From Membranihabitans marinus (GTDB lineage: Bacteria; Bacteroidota; Bacteroidia; Chitinophagales; Saprospiraceae), in assembly GCF_019802045.1 (NCBI RefSeq), contig NZ_JAHVHU010000020.1, forward strand, positions 1 to 64,000: a stretch of 64,000 nucleotides of DNA. Direction: 5' to 3'. Of the stretch, positions 37,901 through 46,055 are shown piece after piece. Both the position numbers and the translations under genes were made by a program. The notes below the pieces were generated by a model. That model saw nothing but the letters and a program-made list of their open reading frames with translations. It was not told where the DNA came from and made no database searches. The number at the start of each line of letters is the position of its first letter. Within the stretch, counting starts at the first letter, position 1.

Positions 37901-38277
37901 GTGAATATGATGACGATGGGAATCTGATTCGGTACGTGGAGAATCTGGGAGGTGAAGGAACACAGTATATTCCTTTGGCCGATAATTATCCCTGGAGCTT
38001 TGGTAAGAGCGCTATGTTTGATGCGTCTTTTATCAAATTGCGTGAAATATCCTTGTCGTATACGTTGCCAAGTAGCTTGACAGAGGGTATCGGAATGGAC
38101 AATCTGGCGGTTTCGGTATACAGTCGAAATATTATACTGTGGACCAAAGCCGATATTGGAATTGATCCGGAACGCGCTTTCCAGCAAGAAGGATATGGAT
38201 TCAAGCAAGGAATCGAACGGTACAATGTAACGCCGTTTGTATTACCGATAGGAATCAAGCTATCAGCTAACTTTTAA
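34903..38277 (+). CDS. SusC/RagA-family TonB-dependent outer-membrane receptor
   Basis: 1124 residues. A signal peptide (SVLILALALWLPLGAHAG) is followed by a carboxypeptidase-D-regulatory-like domain (ITGQITDESNEPLVGVNVLV ... GMYTLQDVDDDAVLVVTYIGY). The TonB box/plug region reads LDQVVVTALGVSRDKKSLGYAVEEV, VIDGVPVSN, DIENVSILKGAGAAALYGSR and GVVLITTK. The remaining 850 residues form the beta-barrel with aromatic-rich strands, ending in a C-terminal Phe (GIKLSANF). These proteins import oligosaccharides or peptides across the outer membrane with their SusD partner, which follows 6 nt downstream. ATG 34903 and 34906 are both in frame. Confidence 0.95.
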   Translation: MMKHKLKICMNSVLILALALWLPLGAHAGPAPVDQITGQITDESNEPLVGVNVLVKGSSKGTSTDFNGMYTLQDVDDDAVLVVTYIGYVKQEINVNGQSTINIVMESSSQTLDQVVVTALGVSRDKKSLGYAVEEVDGGKLNEVVQENVLNGLSGRVSGVTINSTGGSATSSVSMIIRGASSLTGDNQPLFVIDGVPVSNSLGGNTQEVGSRNVVDFGNAISDLNPADIENVSILKGAGAAALYGSRAGNGVVLITTKTGKKNEKMKVSVNTSAVFDQPYEYLKMHNSFATGVTPFTEEQWKNLTGGPLVIDEGSAGRLGPQLDIGQKAIQWNSPVDENGNKIPTPLVSHPNNVANFVQTGITNTNNISISGGSGSSAYRVSYTNMNNRGIVPNSDMFRNSLNVSGSYEVNPKLNVSTNINIGRSKSNSIPATNRGTNPLEWAYKVSGHVDILDLKNYWAEGQEGIQQYQVPDHNNPYFLAYEVKNAFTRDRVFGNAQADYKLTPDLTASLTFALDRYDEDRSSQIPYSEDRNSRGTYGIESLARMESNTSVNLAYDKYFENFSLRASVGGNSMYQTYNGNSAKSTRGGLVIPDLYTLSNISPSNLQYGNYRSQKAIYSAYGMASLGYNDMLYLDVTARNDWSSTLPEANRSYFYPSATLSALVNNIFQMGDNIDMIKLRGGWAQVGNDTGPYRLQSTLGNAGAWDGVTRLSTSGTLLTPDLKPEIISSIEVGTEWILFQDKFRFDVTYYESENRNQILSLALPQSSGYGSKLINAGQVSSRGVELSIGSTVFSTNDFSWDVDFNYTFNRTRIDELADGIDFIRFWSDAKGGAYTWVGEDIGNIYDRKLVTVEDPNSPYYGWPLLDGSGSWDDKSGVNDLVKIGNYNPDFIIGMQTGLRWKNFRLSAVMDWRQGGDFISQTYRYSESDFATQRQLDEVINPDNVPGGRAGIAEYLKNNADELIVNSTTVVGGPTPEMGGYEINYQGIPVGSGTFNPGVIGEYDDDGNLIRYVENLGGEGTQYIPLADNYPWSFGKSAMFDASFIKLREISLSYTLPSSLTEGIGMDNLAVSVYSRNIILWTKADIGIDPERAFQQEGYGFKQGIERYNVTPFVLPIGIKLSANF

Positions 38278-38283
38278 TAAAAT

Positions 38284-39906
38284 ATGATTATGAAATATTT
38301 AAATAAATTATCGATTGTTTTTCTGGCTTTGACACTAGGACTCTTCGTGCAATCATGCAGGGATCTCACGGAGCTCAATGTCAATCCCAATGGGGTTGAT
38401 ATCGAGAAAGCCAATGCGAATCTGATTCTGTCAACGGTCTTGACTCAGACCGCTCAGACGTACAACAACCTCGGCTATGGAGATGCGGCTGGTGTCATGC
38501 AACATACTCAAAAAGATGCCTGGTTTGGAGGACACAATAGTTATGATTGGGGTCCTGAAAATTGGGGGCACTATTACAATATCTTGCGAAATAATGAAAA
38601 GGTTTATGAAAAAGCGGTCAAAAACGACCTTCGGTTTCACCAAGGTGTGGCACTTGTCATGAAGTCTTTTCTGTTTGCTCAGATCACTGATCTGTGGGGG
38701 GATGCACCCTATACCAATGCCTTGAATGGTGATGAAGGTGGCAATGAAAATTTATTGCCAGCTTATGATAGTCAGGAGACTATTTATCAGGGAATTCTGG
38801 CTGACTTGGAAGAAGCTGCCGGATTGTTGGCTGCAGATAAAGACTCGTACAAAGAAATCTTTCCCGCTGCAGATGTTATTTACAATGGAGATCCTGCCAA
38901 ATGGCAAAAATTCGCGAATTCACTGCGCTTGCGCTATCTGATGCGAATATCCAATAAAAAAGATGTGTCCAGCGAATTTGCAAACATTGCACAAAGCGCG
39001 CCCATCTTTACAAGCAATGACGACAACGCGTATATGAAGTACCCCGGGTCCAACGACGCCTCAGCCTGGCCGGCTAATACAGTGTTTGACGGTACAAATG
39101 GTAGTAACTTTCGACGTATTCGACCAGCCGAAACACTGGTAGAGGCCTTGCGCGAACGCAATGACCCACGTATAGATATTTGGTTTGAGCCCGTTGAGAT
39201 ACCAACCCAACCAAGTACTGAAATTCCAAACAATACCATTGTCGACGGGATTCGATATATGCATCCGGATACCATTGAAAAAAACAATATGAACACCAAT
39301 CTGGATTATGTGGGGCTGCCAACGCAGTTGAGGTTGCCTTCGGGTTACAATCTTAACCCTACGCCGGGTCAAACCTCCCAGAATAGTTTTGTATCCTACT
39401 TGGATGATCGCTACCGGGATGCCGGAGGACCCTTGCTCAATGCCCGGTTGATGTCCTATGCAGAAGTGGAATTTCTCCTGGCTGAGGCGGCACAAAAAGG
39501 ATGGATCAATGGTGCAGAAACTCATTATAACAACGCCATAACCGCTTCTCTGGAAGAGTGGACCGTTGGCGATCAGGTCTCGGCATACCTGGCTGAGCCC
39601 AACGTGGTATACGATGGTACGCTGGAGCAGTTGATTACCCAGAAATGGATTGCAAGCTGGACCGCTACACAGGAGGCCTGGTTTGATTATCGTCGAACCG
39701 GATTCCCAGATCTGAGTACCGGCGATCTGGCTAAACGGCAGGCGATACCGTTGCGTTATACCTACGGTAGTAATGAGTTGAATTTTAATCGACAAAATGT
39801 ATCAAAAGCAATCGAGGATCTGCAATTAACGCAGTATTCGCAAGATGAAAAAAACAGCTCTTGGTCCAAGCCCTGGCTTATCGCCGGGACAGGAAAACCG
39901 TACTAA
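38284..39906 (+). CDS. SusD/RagB-family outer-membrane lipoprotein
   Basis: 540 residues; the ligand-capturing lid of the SusCD pair. The lipoprotein signal is KYLNKLSIVFLALTLGLFVQSC, written here in parts: the hydrophobic core IVFLALTLGLFVQ precedes Cys 25. LTELNVNPNGVDIEKAN, ITDLWGDAPYTNAL and AEVEFLLAEAAQKGWING (TPR-like helices) with QKWIASWTATQEAWFDYRRTG are typical of the SusD-like group 2. ATG 38290 is an alternative start giving MKYLNK. It is co-transcribed with susC; a strong terminator lies 105 nt after the stop. Confidence 0.93.
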   Translation: MIMKYLNKLSIVFLALTLGLFVQSCRDLTELNVNPNGVDIEKANANLILSTVLTQTAQTYNNLGYGDAAGVMQHTQKDAWFGGHNSYDWGPENWGHYYNILRNNEKVYEKAVKNDLRFHQGVALVMKSFLFAQITDLWGDAPYTNALNGDEGGNENLLPAYDSQETIYQGILADLEEAAGLLAADKDSYKEIFPAADVIYNGDPAKWQKFANSLRLRYLMRISNKKDVSSEFANIAQSAPIFTSNDDNAYMKYPGSNDASAWPANTVFDGTNGSNFRRIRPAETLVEALRERNDPRIDIWFEPVEIPTQPSTEIPNNTIVDGIRYMHPDTIEKNNMNTNLDYVGLPTQLRLPSGYNLNPTPGQTSQNSFVSYLDDRYRDAGGPLLNARLMSYAEVEFLLAEAAQKGWINGAETHYNNAITASLEEWTVGDQVSAYLAEPNVVYDGTLEQLITQKWIASWTATQEAWFDYRRTGFPDLSTGDLAKRQAIPLRYTYGSNELNFNRQNVSKAIEDLQLTQYSQDEKNSSWSKPWLIAGTGKPY

Positions 39907-40010
39907 AGAGTTGGGGCGCCTCCCTATTTCCATGACGGGAGATAAACTTCGCTTTTAGAAGTTCTACGTCAGGATTAAGTGTCCTTACCCGCCCGATACA
40001 GATGATCAGT

Positions 40011-40047
40011 CCGGCATTTCCAGTGACATGGGATGCCGGTTTTTTTA
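40011..40047 (+). terminator. Rho-independent terminator of the susCD transcript
   Basis: CCGGCAT at 40011-40017 pairs with ATGCCGG at 40033-40039, followed by seven T. It separates susCD from the glycoside hydrolase gene that starts at 40256, which therefore needs its own promoter. Confidence 0.88.
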
Positions 40048-40171
40048 TTTAATTGCTGGAGACGTTAATTTGTTGAGTGCCACGCGTTTTGTATCCCTTT
40101 TATTCTGTGCAATAAATAATTTCAAAAACCCATCCCTAAGTTTCTTTCAAGACCCTAAAAGATCTATTTTC

Positions 40172-40250
40172 CACCTAAACACCTAAACACCTAAACACCT
40201 AAACACCTAAACACCTAAACACCTAAACACCTAAACACCTAAACACCTAA
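40172..40250. repeat. Tandem octamer array cacctaaa, 9 copies plus 7 nt
   Basis: Nine perfect copies of cacctaaa at 40172-40243 and a truncated cacctaa at 40244-40250. It ends 5 nt before ATG 40256 of the glycoside hydrolase gene. Reverse complement tttaggtg. No sequence variation among copies suggests recent expansion or active slippage. Confidence 0.97.
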
Positions 40251-40255
40251 TTATA

Positions 40256-42601
40256 ATGTTGAATCTGAATTATCTACTTGTTTTTTTTGTGGTTTTGATC
40301 TGTTCTGGACATGGATCAGCTCAGGATCCTGTCGTGGTCCGGTCTTGTTACAGCGCTGCCTCGGTGCAGGAAAAGTACAACGGGACCCCGTTGAACCTGC
40401 TTGTAGAGGAAATCAATCAACGGGTTAAAAACAATGTTCAAGTAAGTCACTCCTTCAGAAAGAATGCTGGACAAATTGTATTGTTAGGAGCGGATGATTC
40501 TTTGCCCGATGAAATAGTGCAGTCTGCGGAGGACGCATTTCCGTTGCCGGAGAATGAGGAAGGATATCGGATCGTTCGGGCGTCCAACACGATTTTTATA
40601 CAAAGCCGTGGGCAGCGAGGGCTGCAATTTGGGATTGGTCAGATACTGCGTGAAGCCCGGTATGAGGATGACATGTCCTGGGACGGTGTGTCTGTGTCCA
40701 CTGCACCTGAAAAACCGATCCGGGGCCATCAGATTGGATACCGGAATACGGCGAATTCCTATGATGCCTGGACCCCGGAGGTGTATGAGCAGTACATCCG
40801 GGATTTGATCGTATTTGGAACGAATAGTATTGAGAATATACCTTTTGCTGACCCGGTTCCTATTCATTTTACCATCTCTGCGGATTCGATGAACCGGGAG
40901 TTGGGCCGATTGTGTGAAAAGTATGATTTGGATTACTGGATTTGGACTCCGATTACGTTTGACCTGAATGATAAAAAGAAAGCAGAGGCCTATCTAAAAG
41001 ACTGCGAAGCGCTGTATCGAACGTCTCCCCGGTTGGATGCGGTTTTTGTGCCCGGGGGAGATCCTGGAAACAATCCGCCGGAGCTGGTACTGCCTATGAT
41101 GGAACGTATGGCTGCGTTGGTTCAAGAACATCATCCGGAGGCCAAAATGTGGCTCTCCATGCAGGGGTTTGATCCGAAAGATGCGAAGTATGTGTATGAT
41201 TATATGGATCAAAAGTCACCCACATGGATGGGAGGGCTGGTCGCCGGACCCGGTAGTCCGCCGCTTTCGGAGACCAGAGCTGCGTTGCCCGAGCACTATC
41301 CGTTGCGTCATTACCCCGACATTACGCATACGGTGCGCTGTCAATATCCCAATTGGTGGTGGGATCCTGCATTCAACTTTACCCTGGGACGTGAACCCAT
41401 TAATCCGCAACCATTGCGGTATCAGAATATTTTTCTTTACACAGCACCTTATACGGATGGTTTTGTGACCTATTCGGATGGCATGCATGATGATCTAAAT
41501 AAAATGATCTGGTCTCGACTAGGCTGGCAATCCACTGCTGATATCCATGATGTCGTGCAGGAATATGCCAATTATTTTCTTTGTTCTCCAGCCGCGGAAG
41601 AGGTTGCTGATGCGCTTTTTGCATTGGAACGAAACTGGGATGGGGCAGTGAAAAACAATGGTTCAATTCCGGCGACGAATGCTTTTTGGAAAAAAATTGA
41701 TCAGACGTATCAACTGGACGATAATTGGACGCTTTGGCGGTGGAAGATGTATATGATGCGCGCCGAATACGACGCCTGGATACAGGAGCGTTTTCGTTAT
41801 GAGGAACAATTGGAAATTCGGGCCAATGACATCATGAGCCAGGTAAAGACATTGGGTGTGGAAGCCACGATGGATTCTGTTCGGTCTATTTTGGCCATGT
41901 CCAAAATACACTTTAAGGATCATGAGGGCCGGCGCCGGATATACAATTGGGGGGATGACTTGTTTGAAGTGATCGGATTCCAGTCCAGTGTTCCGCTTTA
42001 TCAGGCCCGGAACCCTGAACGGGGGGCAATTATCGATTTTATCGACCGGCCATTGAACAATGAATGGTGGATTTTAGCCGAATTTGATCGGATGAAGAAC
42101 TGGAGCGAGTCTGAGAAAGCGGGGCGTCTCGAAGAAATGGGTCAGTGGGAAGATGCCGGAGCAGGGGGGTATTACGATGACATCGGAAATATTAACAAAA
42201 GTCCTCATGTGGTCAAGCTTCAGGCATCCGATACAGATCCATTGTTTACCTGGAGTGATAATCCGGGATTTGATTGGTGGGAAAATGGATATAGTAAAGC
42301 ACGACTGTCCTGGATGAGCAGTATGCGCTGGCCCTATGGTCTGCATTATCGTCATCTGGATCCGGAAGCAACATACACCCTTCGGCTCACGGGGGTGGGA
42401 GATGCCTTTCCTCTGATTGGTGATGTGGAGCTCAAGCCTACAAAATATGGAAAAAAGACAGGAGATATTAAAGAATTTCCCATACCGAAAAACTTTACCC
42501 AATCCGGTGAAGTGATGATTCAGTTCAAGGAAATCGACGAAAGTCATCTGAATTGGCGGAAGCATTCCAGATTAAATGAAGCGTGGTTAATAAAAGATTG
42601 A
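40256..42601 (+). CDS. Exported glycoside hydrolase of unassigned family (GH67N/GH20b-like N-terminal domain)
   Basis: 781 residues with a signal peptide (YLLVFFVVLICSGHGSAQ). Residues about 35-135 resemble the alpha/beta domain found ahead of the barrel in GH67, GH20 and GH84 enzymes (QIVLLGADDSLPDE ... GYRIVRASNTIFIQSRGQRG, LQFGIGQILRE). A TIM-barrel-like core follows: PIRGHQIGYRN, DLIVFGTNSIENIPF, YDLDYWIWTPITF, LDAVFVPGGDPGNNPPEL, AKMWLSMQGFDP. NWWWDPAF and DGFVTYSDGMHDDLNKMIWS mark later barrel strands. Acidic residues in GGDPGN and YSDGMHDD are catalytic candidates (inference). The C-terminal 150 residues look like a beta-sandwich. Its placement after susCD and near GH20 suggests action on the glycan imported here. 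The specific activity is unknown. Confidence 0.7.
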   Translation: MLNLNYLLVFFVVLICSGHGSAQDPVVVRSCYSAASVQEKYNGTPLNLLVEEINQRVKNNVQVSHSFRKNAGQIVLLGADDSLPDEIVQSAEDAFPLPENEEGYRIVRASNTIFIQSRGQRGLQFGIGQILREARYEDDMSWDGVSVSTAPEKPIRGHQIGYRNTANSYDAWTPEVYEQYIRDLIVFGTNSIENIPFADPVPIHFTISADSMNRELGRLCEKYDLDYWIWTPITFDLNDKKKAEAYLKDCEALYRTSPRLDAVFVPGGDPGNNPPELVLPMMERMAALVQEHHPEAKMWLSMQGFDPKDAKYVYDYMDQKSPTWMGGLVAGPGSPPLSETRAALPEHYPLRHYPDITHTVRCQYPNWWWDPAFNFTLGREPINPQPLRYQNIFLYTAPYTDGFVTYSDGMHDDLNKMIWSRLGWQSTADIHDVVQEYANYFLCSPAAEEVADALFALERNWDGAVKNNGSIPATNAFWKKIDQTYQLDDNWTLWRWKMYMMRAEYDAWIQERFRYEEQLEIRANDIMSQVKTLGVEATMDSVRSILAMSKIHFKDHEGRRRIYNWGDDLFEVIGFQSSVPLYQARNPERGAIIDFIDRPLNNEWWILAEFDRMKNWSESEKAGRLEEMGQWEDAGAGGYYDDIGNINKSPHVVKLQASDTDPLFTWSDNPGFDWWENGYSKARLSWMSSMRWPYGLHYRHLDPEATYTLRLTGVGDAFPLIGDVELKPTKYGKKTGDIKEFPIPKNFTQSGEVMIQFKEIDESHLNWRKHSRLNEAWLIKD

Positions 42602-42741
42602 TGAGGGGTGTTTTATAGAAGATTTGAGAGGAGCTTGGCTTTGTCGGTCTTTGCTAAACGGTATTGGTTTTGTTTTTGGGAGCGGGAAAGTTCTCGGATT
42701 TGTGGTGTGGCATCACTCAGTTGGGTTATGATAAACGGTGC

Positions 42742-42832
42742 CATTAGCCATTAGCTATTAGCCATTAACCATTAACCATTAGCTATTAGCTATTAGCTAT
42801 TAGCCATTAGCCATTAGCTATTAGCCATTAAC
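42742..42832. repeat. Tandem heptamer array (c/t)atta(g/a)c, 13 copies
   Basis: Thirteen head-to-tail 7-mers of three variants (cattagc, tattagc, cattaac) run from 42742 to 42832, followed by cat. The array overlaps the 3' end of the VOC gene: the last three sense codons and the TAA stop (42821-42832) lie inside the repeat. Confidence 0.95.
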
Positions 42833-43210
42833 CATCGGTCTGGCTCGTTTGCACAGTTGGATCGGGATGCCCCAAGGGTCACGCAGCATGATAATGTGAT
42901 CTCCTGATGGCGTAATATCATCGCTGTCTTCCCGGGCGCCTGCTTTTTGCAATCGAACTTTGTCCGCTTTGGGGTCGCTGGATACAAATGCGATATGAAC
43001 GATGAGTGGGTCCTGGTTTTTGTAATCGGGGATGGGAGCAGCATCATTGTGGTAAATTTCAATCATGACCTGACCGCTGCTGTCGGCCAGAAAGGTCATG
43101 TATGGTGTTTCTGTTTGCTGGCGGACGATTCGCATTCCAAGATGCTCCACATACCAATTCGCCATAGCGATCGGATCAGGTGCATTGATGGCAAAATGTT
43201 CTATTTTCAT
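42821..43210 (-). CDS. VOC-superfamily (glyoxalase-like) protein
   Basis: 129 residues with the paired beta-alpha-beta-beta-beta fold pattern: MKIEHFAINAPDPIAMANWY, MRIVRQQTETPYMTFLADSS, VMIEIYHNDAAPIPDY, LIVHIAFVSSDPKADK and IIMLRDPWGIPIQLCKR. Candidate metal ligands are His 5, Glu 51 and His 72 plus Gln near the C-terminus. Function within the superfamily (lyase, isomerase, dioxygenase, binding protein) is not assignable. It lies 102 nt downstream of the GH20 gene in the same direction. The final residues MVNG are encoded by the heptamer array. Confidence 0.85.
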   Translation of the reverse strand: MKIEHFAINAPDPIAMANWYVEHLGMRIVRQQTETPYMTFLADSSGQVMIEIYHNDAAPIPDYKNQDPLIVHIAFVSSDPKADKVRLQKAGAREDSDDITPSGDHIIMLRDPWGIPIQLCKRARPMVNG

Positions 43211-43312
43211 GATGTAAGGAATATTAATGTTTTAAATGGCTTATCCCATGCTTTTAATATTGATAAAATACATTCCCCGAATGGTTGCATAATAACTTTT
43301 AGCAATTCACAA

Positions 43313-44920
43313 TTAACCATCACCTTCCAGCACTGGCGGCTCCGGCGTGCTCTCCGGATCGAAAATATTGAAAAAGTATAGATTGTCATTGTGGTATTGC
43401 TTCATCTGTGGCTTCATTCTTTCGAGAAATTGATCATAATTACTTTGACCGGGCATGCTCCAGGCGGCCTCACCCAAAGCAGCAAGTCGTGGAAAAGTCA
43501 TGTAGTCTAATCTGTTTTTATTAGCAATGCGCTCGGTCCAGATGTTGGCCTGGATGCCCCGGATTTGATCGTTATATGTAGCACTATGCAAGCTGTCCGG
43601 CGGGAATTTCCAGACCGATTCTATGTCTGCGTAACGACCGCCCCATTTGCGACCGTCCTGATGATTTTCCGTTTGTACAAAATCAAAATACAACGGAATG
43701 CGCGGACACAGCACTACATCGTAGCCTTTGTCCAATGCTTGTGTGAGTGTTTCGGGTTTGTCATGGCGCCACCAGAATACCAAAGAGCCTTCGGTGGGCA
43801 GTCCGGCAGTGACGATCTCATCCCAGCCCAGAACCAGGTTGTTCATGGCACGGATCGTATCTGCCATCCGGTTGATAAAGTAGTGTTCCACATCAACCAG
43901 GCTCGTGGCATCATTTTTTTTCATCCATGCTTGAATGGCGGGGTCCGTATTCCAGGCCGCATTACCAAAATGAACTTCATCTCCGCCAAGATGGATCATT
44001 TGTGCCGGAAATAAAGCATCGACTTCCTGTAGTACATCGGTGAGGAATTCGACGACCGTATCCTTGGTCGGATGCATAGTCCATTCTGGGTACCGATCCG
44101 ATCCGCCACCACTAAAGACCGGGTAAGCCTTATTTACCGCCGTAGCGTGGCCGGGCATATCGATCTCCGGTACCACGGTAATATGGCGTTGCCTGGCATA
44201 CCGGACGATTTCCTTAATATCTTTCTGCGTGTAATACTGCGCCGGCAGCAACGGGTTGTGATCATCGCCAATGCCGCCGATCAGTGTGAGATATGGGTAT
44301 TTCATGATCTCAATCCGCCATCCCTGACTATCGGTTAGGTGCCAGTGAAAAACATTGAGCTTGTAGTACGCCATCCAGTCCAGCAGTTGCTTCACCACCT
44401 TTTTGCCAAAAAAATGCCTGGATTCGTCAAGCATGAGCCCACGCCACCCATACCGGGGTTGGTCCGTGATGTCGACGTGTGCCACAGAAATGACGCCAGA
44501 ATCAGTTTTGTTGGCTTCCATAATCTGGAATAAGGTCTGAGCAGCATAAAAGATCCCCCGCTGGCTGCCCGACATTTCGATGGAAGATCCGATAGACAGC
44601 TGGTACGCATCGGAATCCTTTGCCTGAGTCGCATCTGAAAGTTTTATATCAGCGTCATTCTTCTCGTTTATTCGCCCATAGATGCCAAAGCGGCTCATTA
44701 ATTCCTCCTGGATGTAGTGGCTGGACTGACCTTGGTCAAAATCAGAGTATTGGATGGTGACGTTTTCGGAGAAAACGAATTCACCCGATTGGGTGATCAC
44801 TGTAGATGGGTATGGAATGACCGGAATTTCTTGTGCGTTGGTTTGATAATTCCACGCAATAAGAAAGAGTGTCAGTAGGCATATGGTACGGACCGAGTGT
44901 GTATGTGAAGGATAGAACAT
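43313..44920 (-). CDS. GH20 beta-N-acetylhexosaminidase
   Basis: 535 residues with an N-terminal signal (TICLLTLFLIAWNYQTNAQ). A GH20b domain (IPVIPYPSTVITQSGEF, AYQLSIGSSIEMSGSQRGIF) precedes the catalytic barrel: YGWRGLMLDESRHFFGKKVV, LNVFHWHLTDSQGWRIEI, VVPEIDMPGHATAV, and the catalytic Asp-Glu pair in MIHLGGDEVHFG. LVFWWRHDKP and IWTERIANKNRLDYMTFPR complete the site. It hydrolyses terminal beta-linked GlcNAc or GalNAc by substrate-assisted catalysis with the 2-acetamido group (family knowledge). This is the best clue to the substrate class of the locus. Confidence 0.95.
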   Translation of the reverse strand: MFYPSHTHSVRTICLLTLFLIAWNYQTNAQEIPVIPYPSTVITQSGEFVFSENVTIQYSDFDQGQSSHYIQEELMSRFGIYGRINEKNDADIKLSDATQAKDSDAYQLSIGSSIEMSGSQRGIFYAAQTLFQIMEANKTDSGVISVAHVDITDQPRYGWRGLMLDESRHFFGKKVVKQLLDWMAYYKLNVFHWHLTDSQGWRIEIMKYPYLTLIGGIGDDHNPLLPAQYYTQKDIKEIVRYARQRHITVVPEIDMPGHATAVNKAYPVFSGGGSDRYPEWTMHPTKDTVVEFLTDVLQEVDALFPAQMIHLGGDEVHFGNAAWNTDPAIQAWMKKNDATSLVDVEHYFINRMADTIRAMNNLVLGWDEIVTAGLPTEGSLVFWWRHDKPETLTQALDKGYDVVLCPRIPLYFDFVQTENHQDGRKWGGRYADIESVWKFPPDSLHSATYNDQIRGIQANIWTERIANKNRLDYMTFPRLAALGEAAWSMPGQSNYDQFLERMKPQMKQYHNDNLYFFNIFDPESTPEPPVLEGDG

Positions 44921-44924
44921 TGTG

Positions 44925-44932
44925 TATATTTG
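44925..44932 (+). promoter_or_regulatory. TAnnTTTG -7 element of the SMP-30-like gene
   Basis: TATATTTG, 23 nt before ATG 44956, in the 35-nt divergent gap with the GH20 gene. Confidence 0.6.
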
Positions 44933-44955
44933 AATTTTAATTTCAATACGACAAT

Positions 44956-45873
44956 ATGAATTTACATAAAATAAGAACGACGTTTGTTATTGGTTTCCTC
45001 TTTTTATGGTCTTTTAACCTTATTGGACAATCAGGTCGCGATCTTTTCGAACCGAGTGCAACGGTGACAAAACTGGCGGGCGACTTTGCCTTCACTGAAG
45101 GACCGGCGGCGGATGAAGAAGGTAATATTTATTTCACAGATCAGCCCAACAACAAGATCTGGATCTGGACTACGGACGGAGAATTAACCTTGTTCACCAA
45201 TCAAAGTGGCCGATCCAACGGATTGTATGTAGATCAGCAGGGGCGGTTGGTTGCTTGCGCAGACATGGACAATGATTTGTGGCGTTATAATCACGACACC
45301 GTGCCTGAAATCCTGGTGGCTGATTACCAGGGCAAGGCGCTCAATGGCCCCAATGATTTGTGGATTCGGGGTGATGGCGGGATTTATTTTACCGATCCAT
45401 TGTATAAAAGAAGCTATTGGACGCGTGATCCGGCGATGCAGCAAAAGGGCCAGTATGTCTATTTTTTTGATCCTGAGAATGAGACGCCGCCGACCCCGGT
45501 GGATCGGGATTTTGTGCGCCCCAATGGAGTCGTCGGCAATCCAAATAATAATCTACTCTACATTGCCGATATTGGTGATGATAAGATATATTCTTATCGG
45601 ATGAAGAAGAATGGGCAGCTCAAGCGGAAAAAAGTGTTTGCTGAGATGGGAGCAGATGGGATGACGATTGATGAACAAGGTAATGTCTATCTTGCTGGTA
45701 AAGGAGTCACTATCTTCAATCCAAAAGGAGAGAAAATCGGACATATACCGGTTCCTGAACCATGGACTGCCAATATTTGCTTTGGGGGGAAGAATCGGGA
45801 TCAGCTTTTTATCACTGCTTCTACCGGATTGTATGTCCTGAAAATGAACGTAAAAGGCATGCGACGGTTTTGA
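44956..45873 (+). CDS. Exported SMP-30/gluconolactonase-like protein
   Basis: 305 residues with signal peptide (FVIGFLFLWSFNLIGQ). A six-bladed beta-propeller is indicated by repeated turns: FTEGPAADEEGNIYFTDQPN (metal-binding Glu in the EGP motif), RSNGLYVDQQGRLVACAD, LNGPNDLWIRGDGGIYFTDP (Asn ligand), VRPNGVVGNPNNNLLYIAD (Asn ligand), and ADGMTIDEQGNVYLAG with the catalytic-type Asp. Relatives hydrolyse sugar lactones using a divalent metal. It is probably periplasmic and belongs to the sugar-utilisation locus. Confidence 0.9.
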   Translation: MNLHKIRTTFVIGFLFLWSFNLIGQSGRDLFEPSATVTKLAGDFAFTEGPAADEEGNIYFTDQPNNKIWIWTTDGELTLFTNQSGRSNGLYVDQQGRLVACADMDNDLWRYNHDTVPEILVADYQGKALNGPNDLWIRGDGGIYFTDPLYKRSYWTRDPAMQQKGQYVYFFDPENETPPTPVDRDFVRPNGVVGNPNNNLLYIADIGDDKIYSYRMKKNGQLKRKKVFAEMGADGMTIDEQGNVYLAGKGVTIFNPKGEKIGHIPVPEPWTANICFGGKNRDQLFITASTGLYVLKMNVKGMRRF

Positions 45874-46024
45874 ATCTCTTAAAACGATTCAAGAGATCAC
45901 GGGCCTAAATTTAAATATGCTAACAAAACTTGATGATTATTGATAAAATGATAAATATTGCCGTATATAGATAGATTATAAAAAATATTTTACCCAATTT
46001 ATTGAATATAATTGAATTTGGTTG

Positions 46025-46032
46025 TATCTTTG
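46025..46032 (+). promoter_or_regulatory. TAnnTTTG promoter of asnA with -33 TTG
   Basis: TATCTTTG at 46025-46032 with TTG at 46002-46004 gives a 20-nt spacer, the fullest Bacteroidota promoter in the window. ATG 46056 lies 23 nt downstream. Confidence 0.7.
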
Positions 46033-46055
46033 TGATCGACTAAAAGATATACGTG

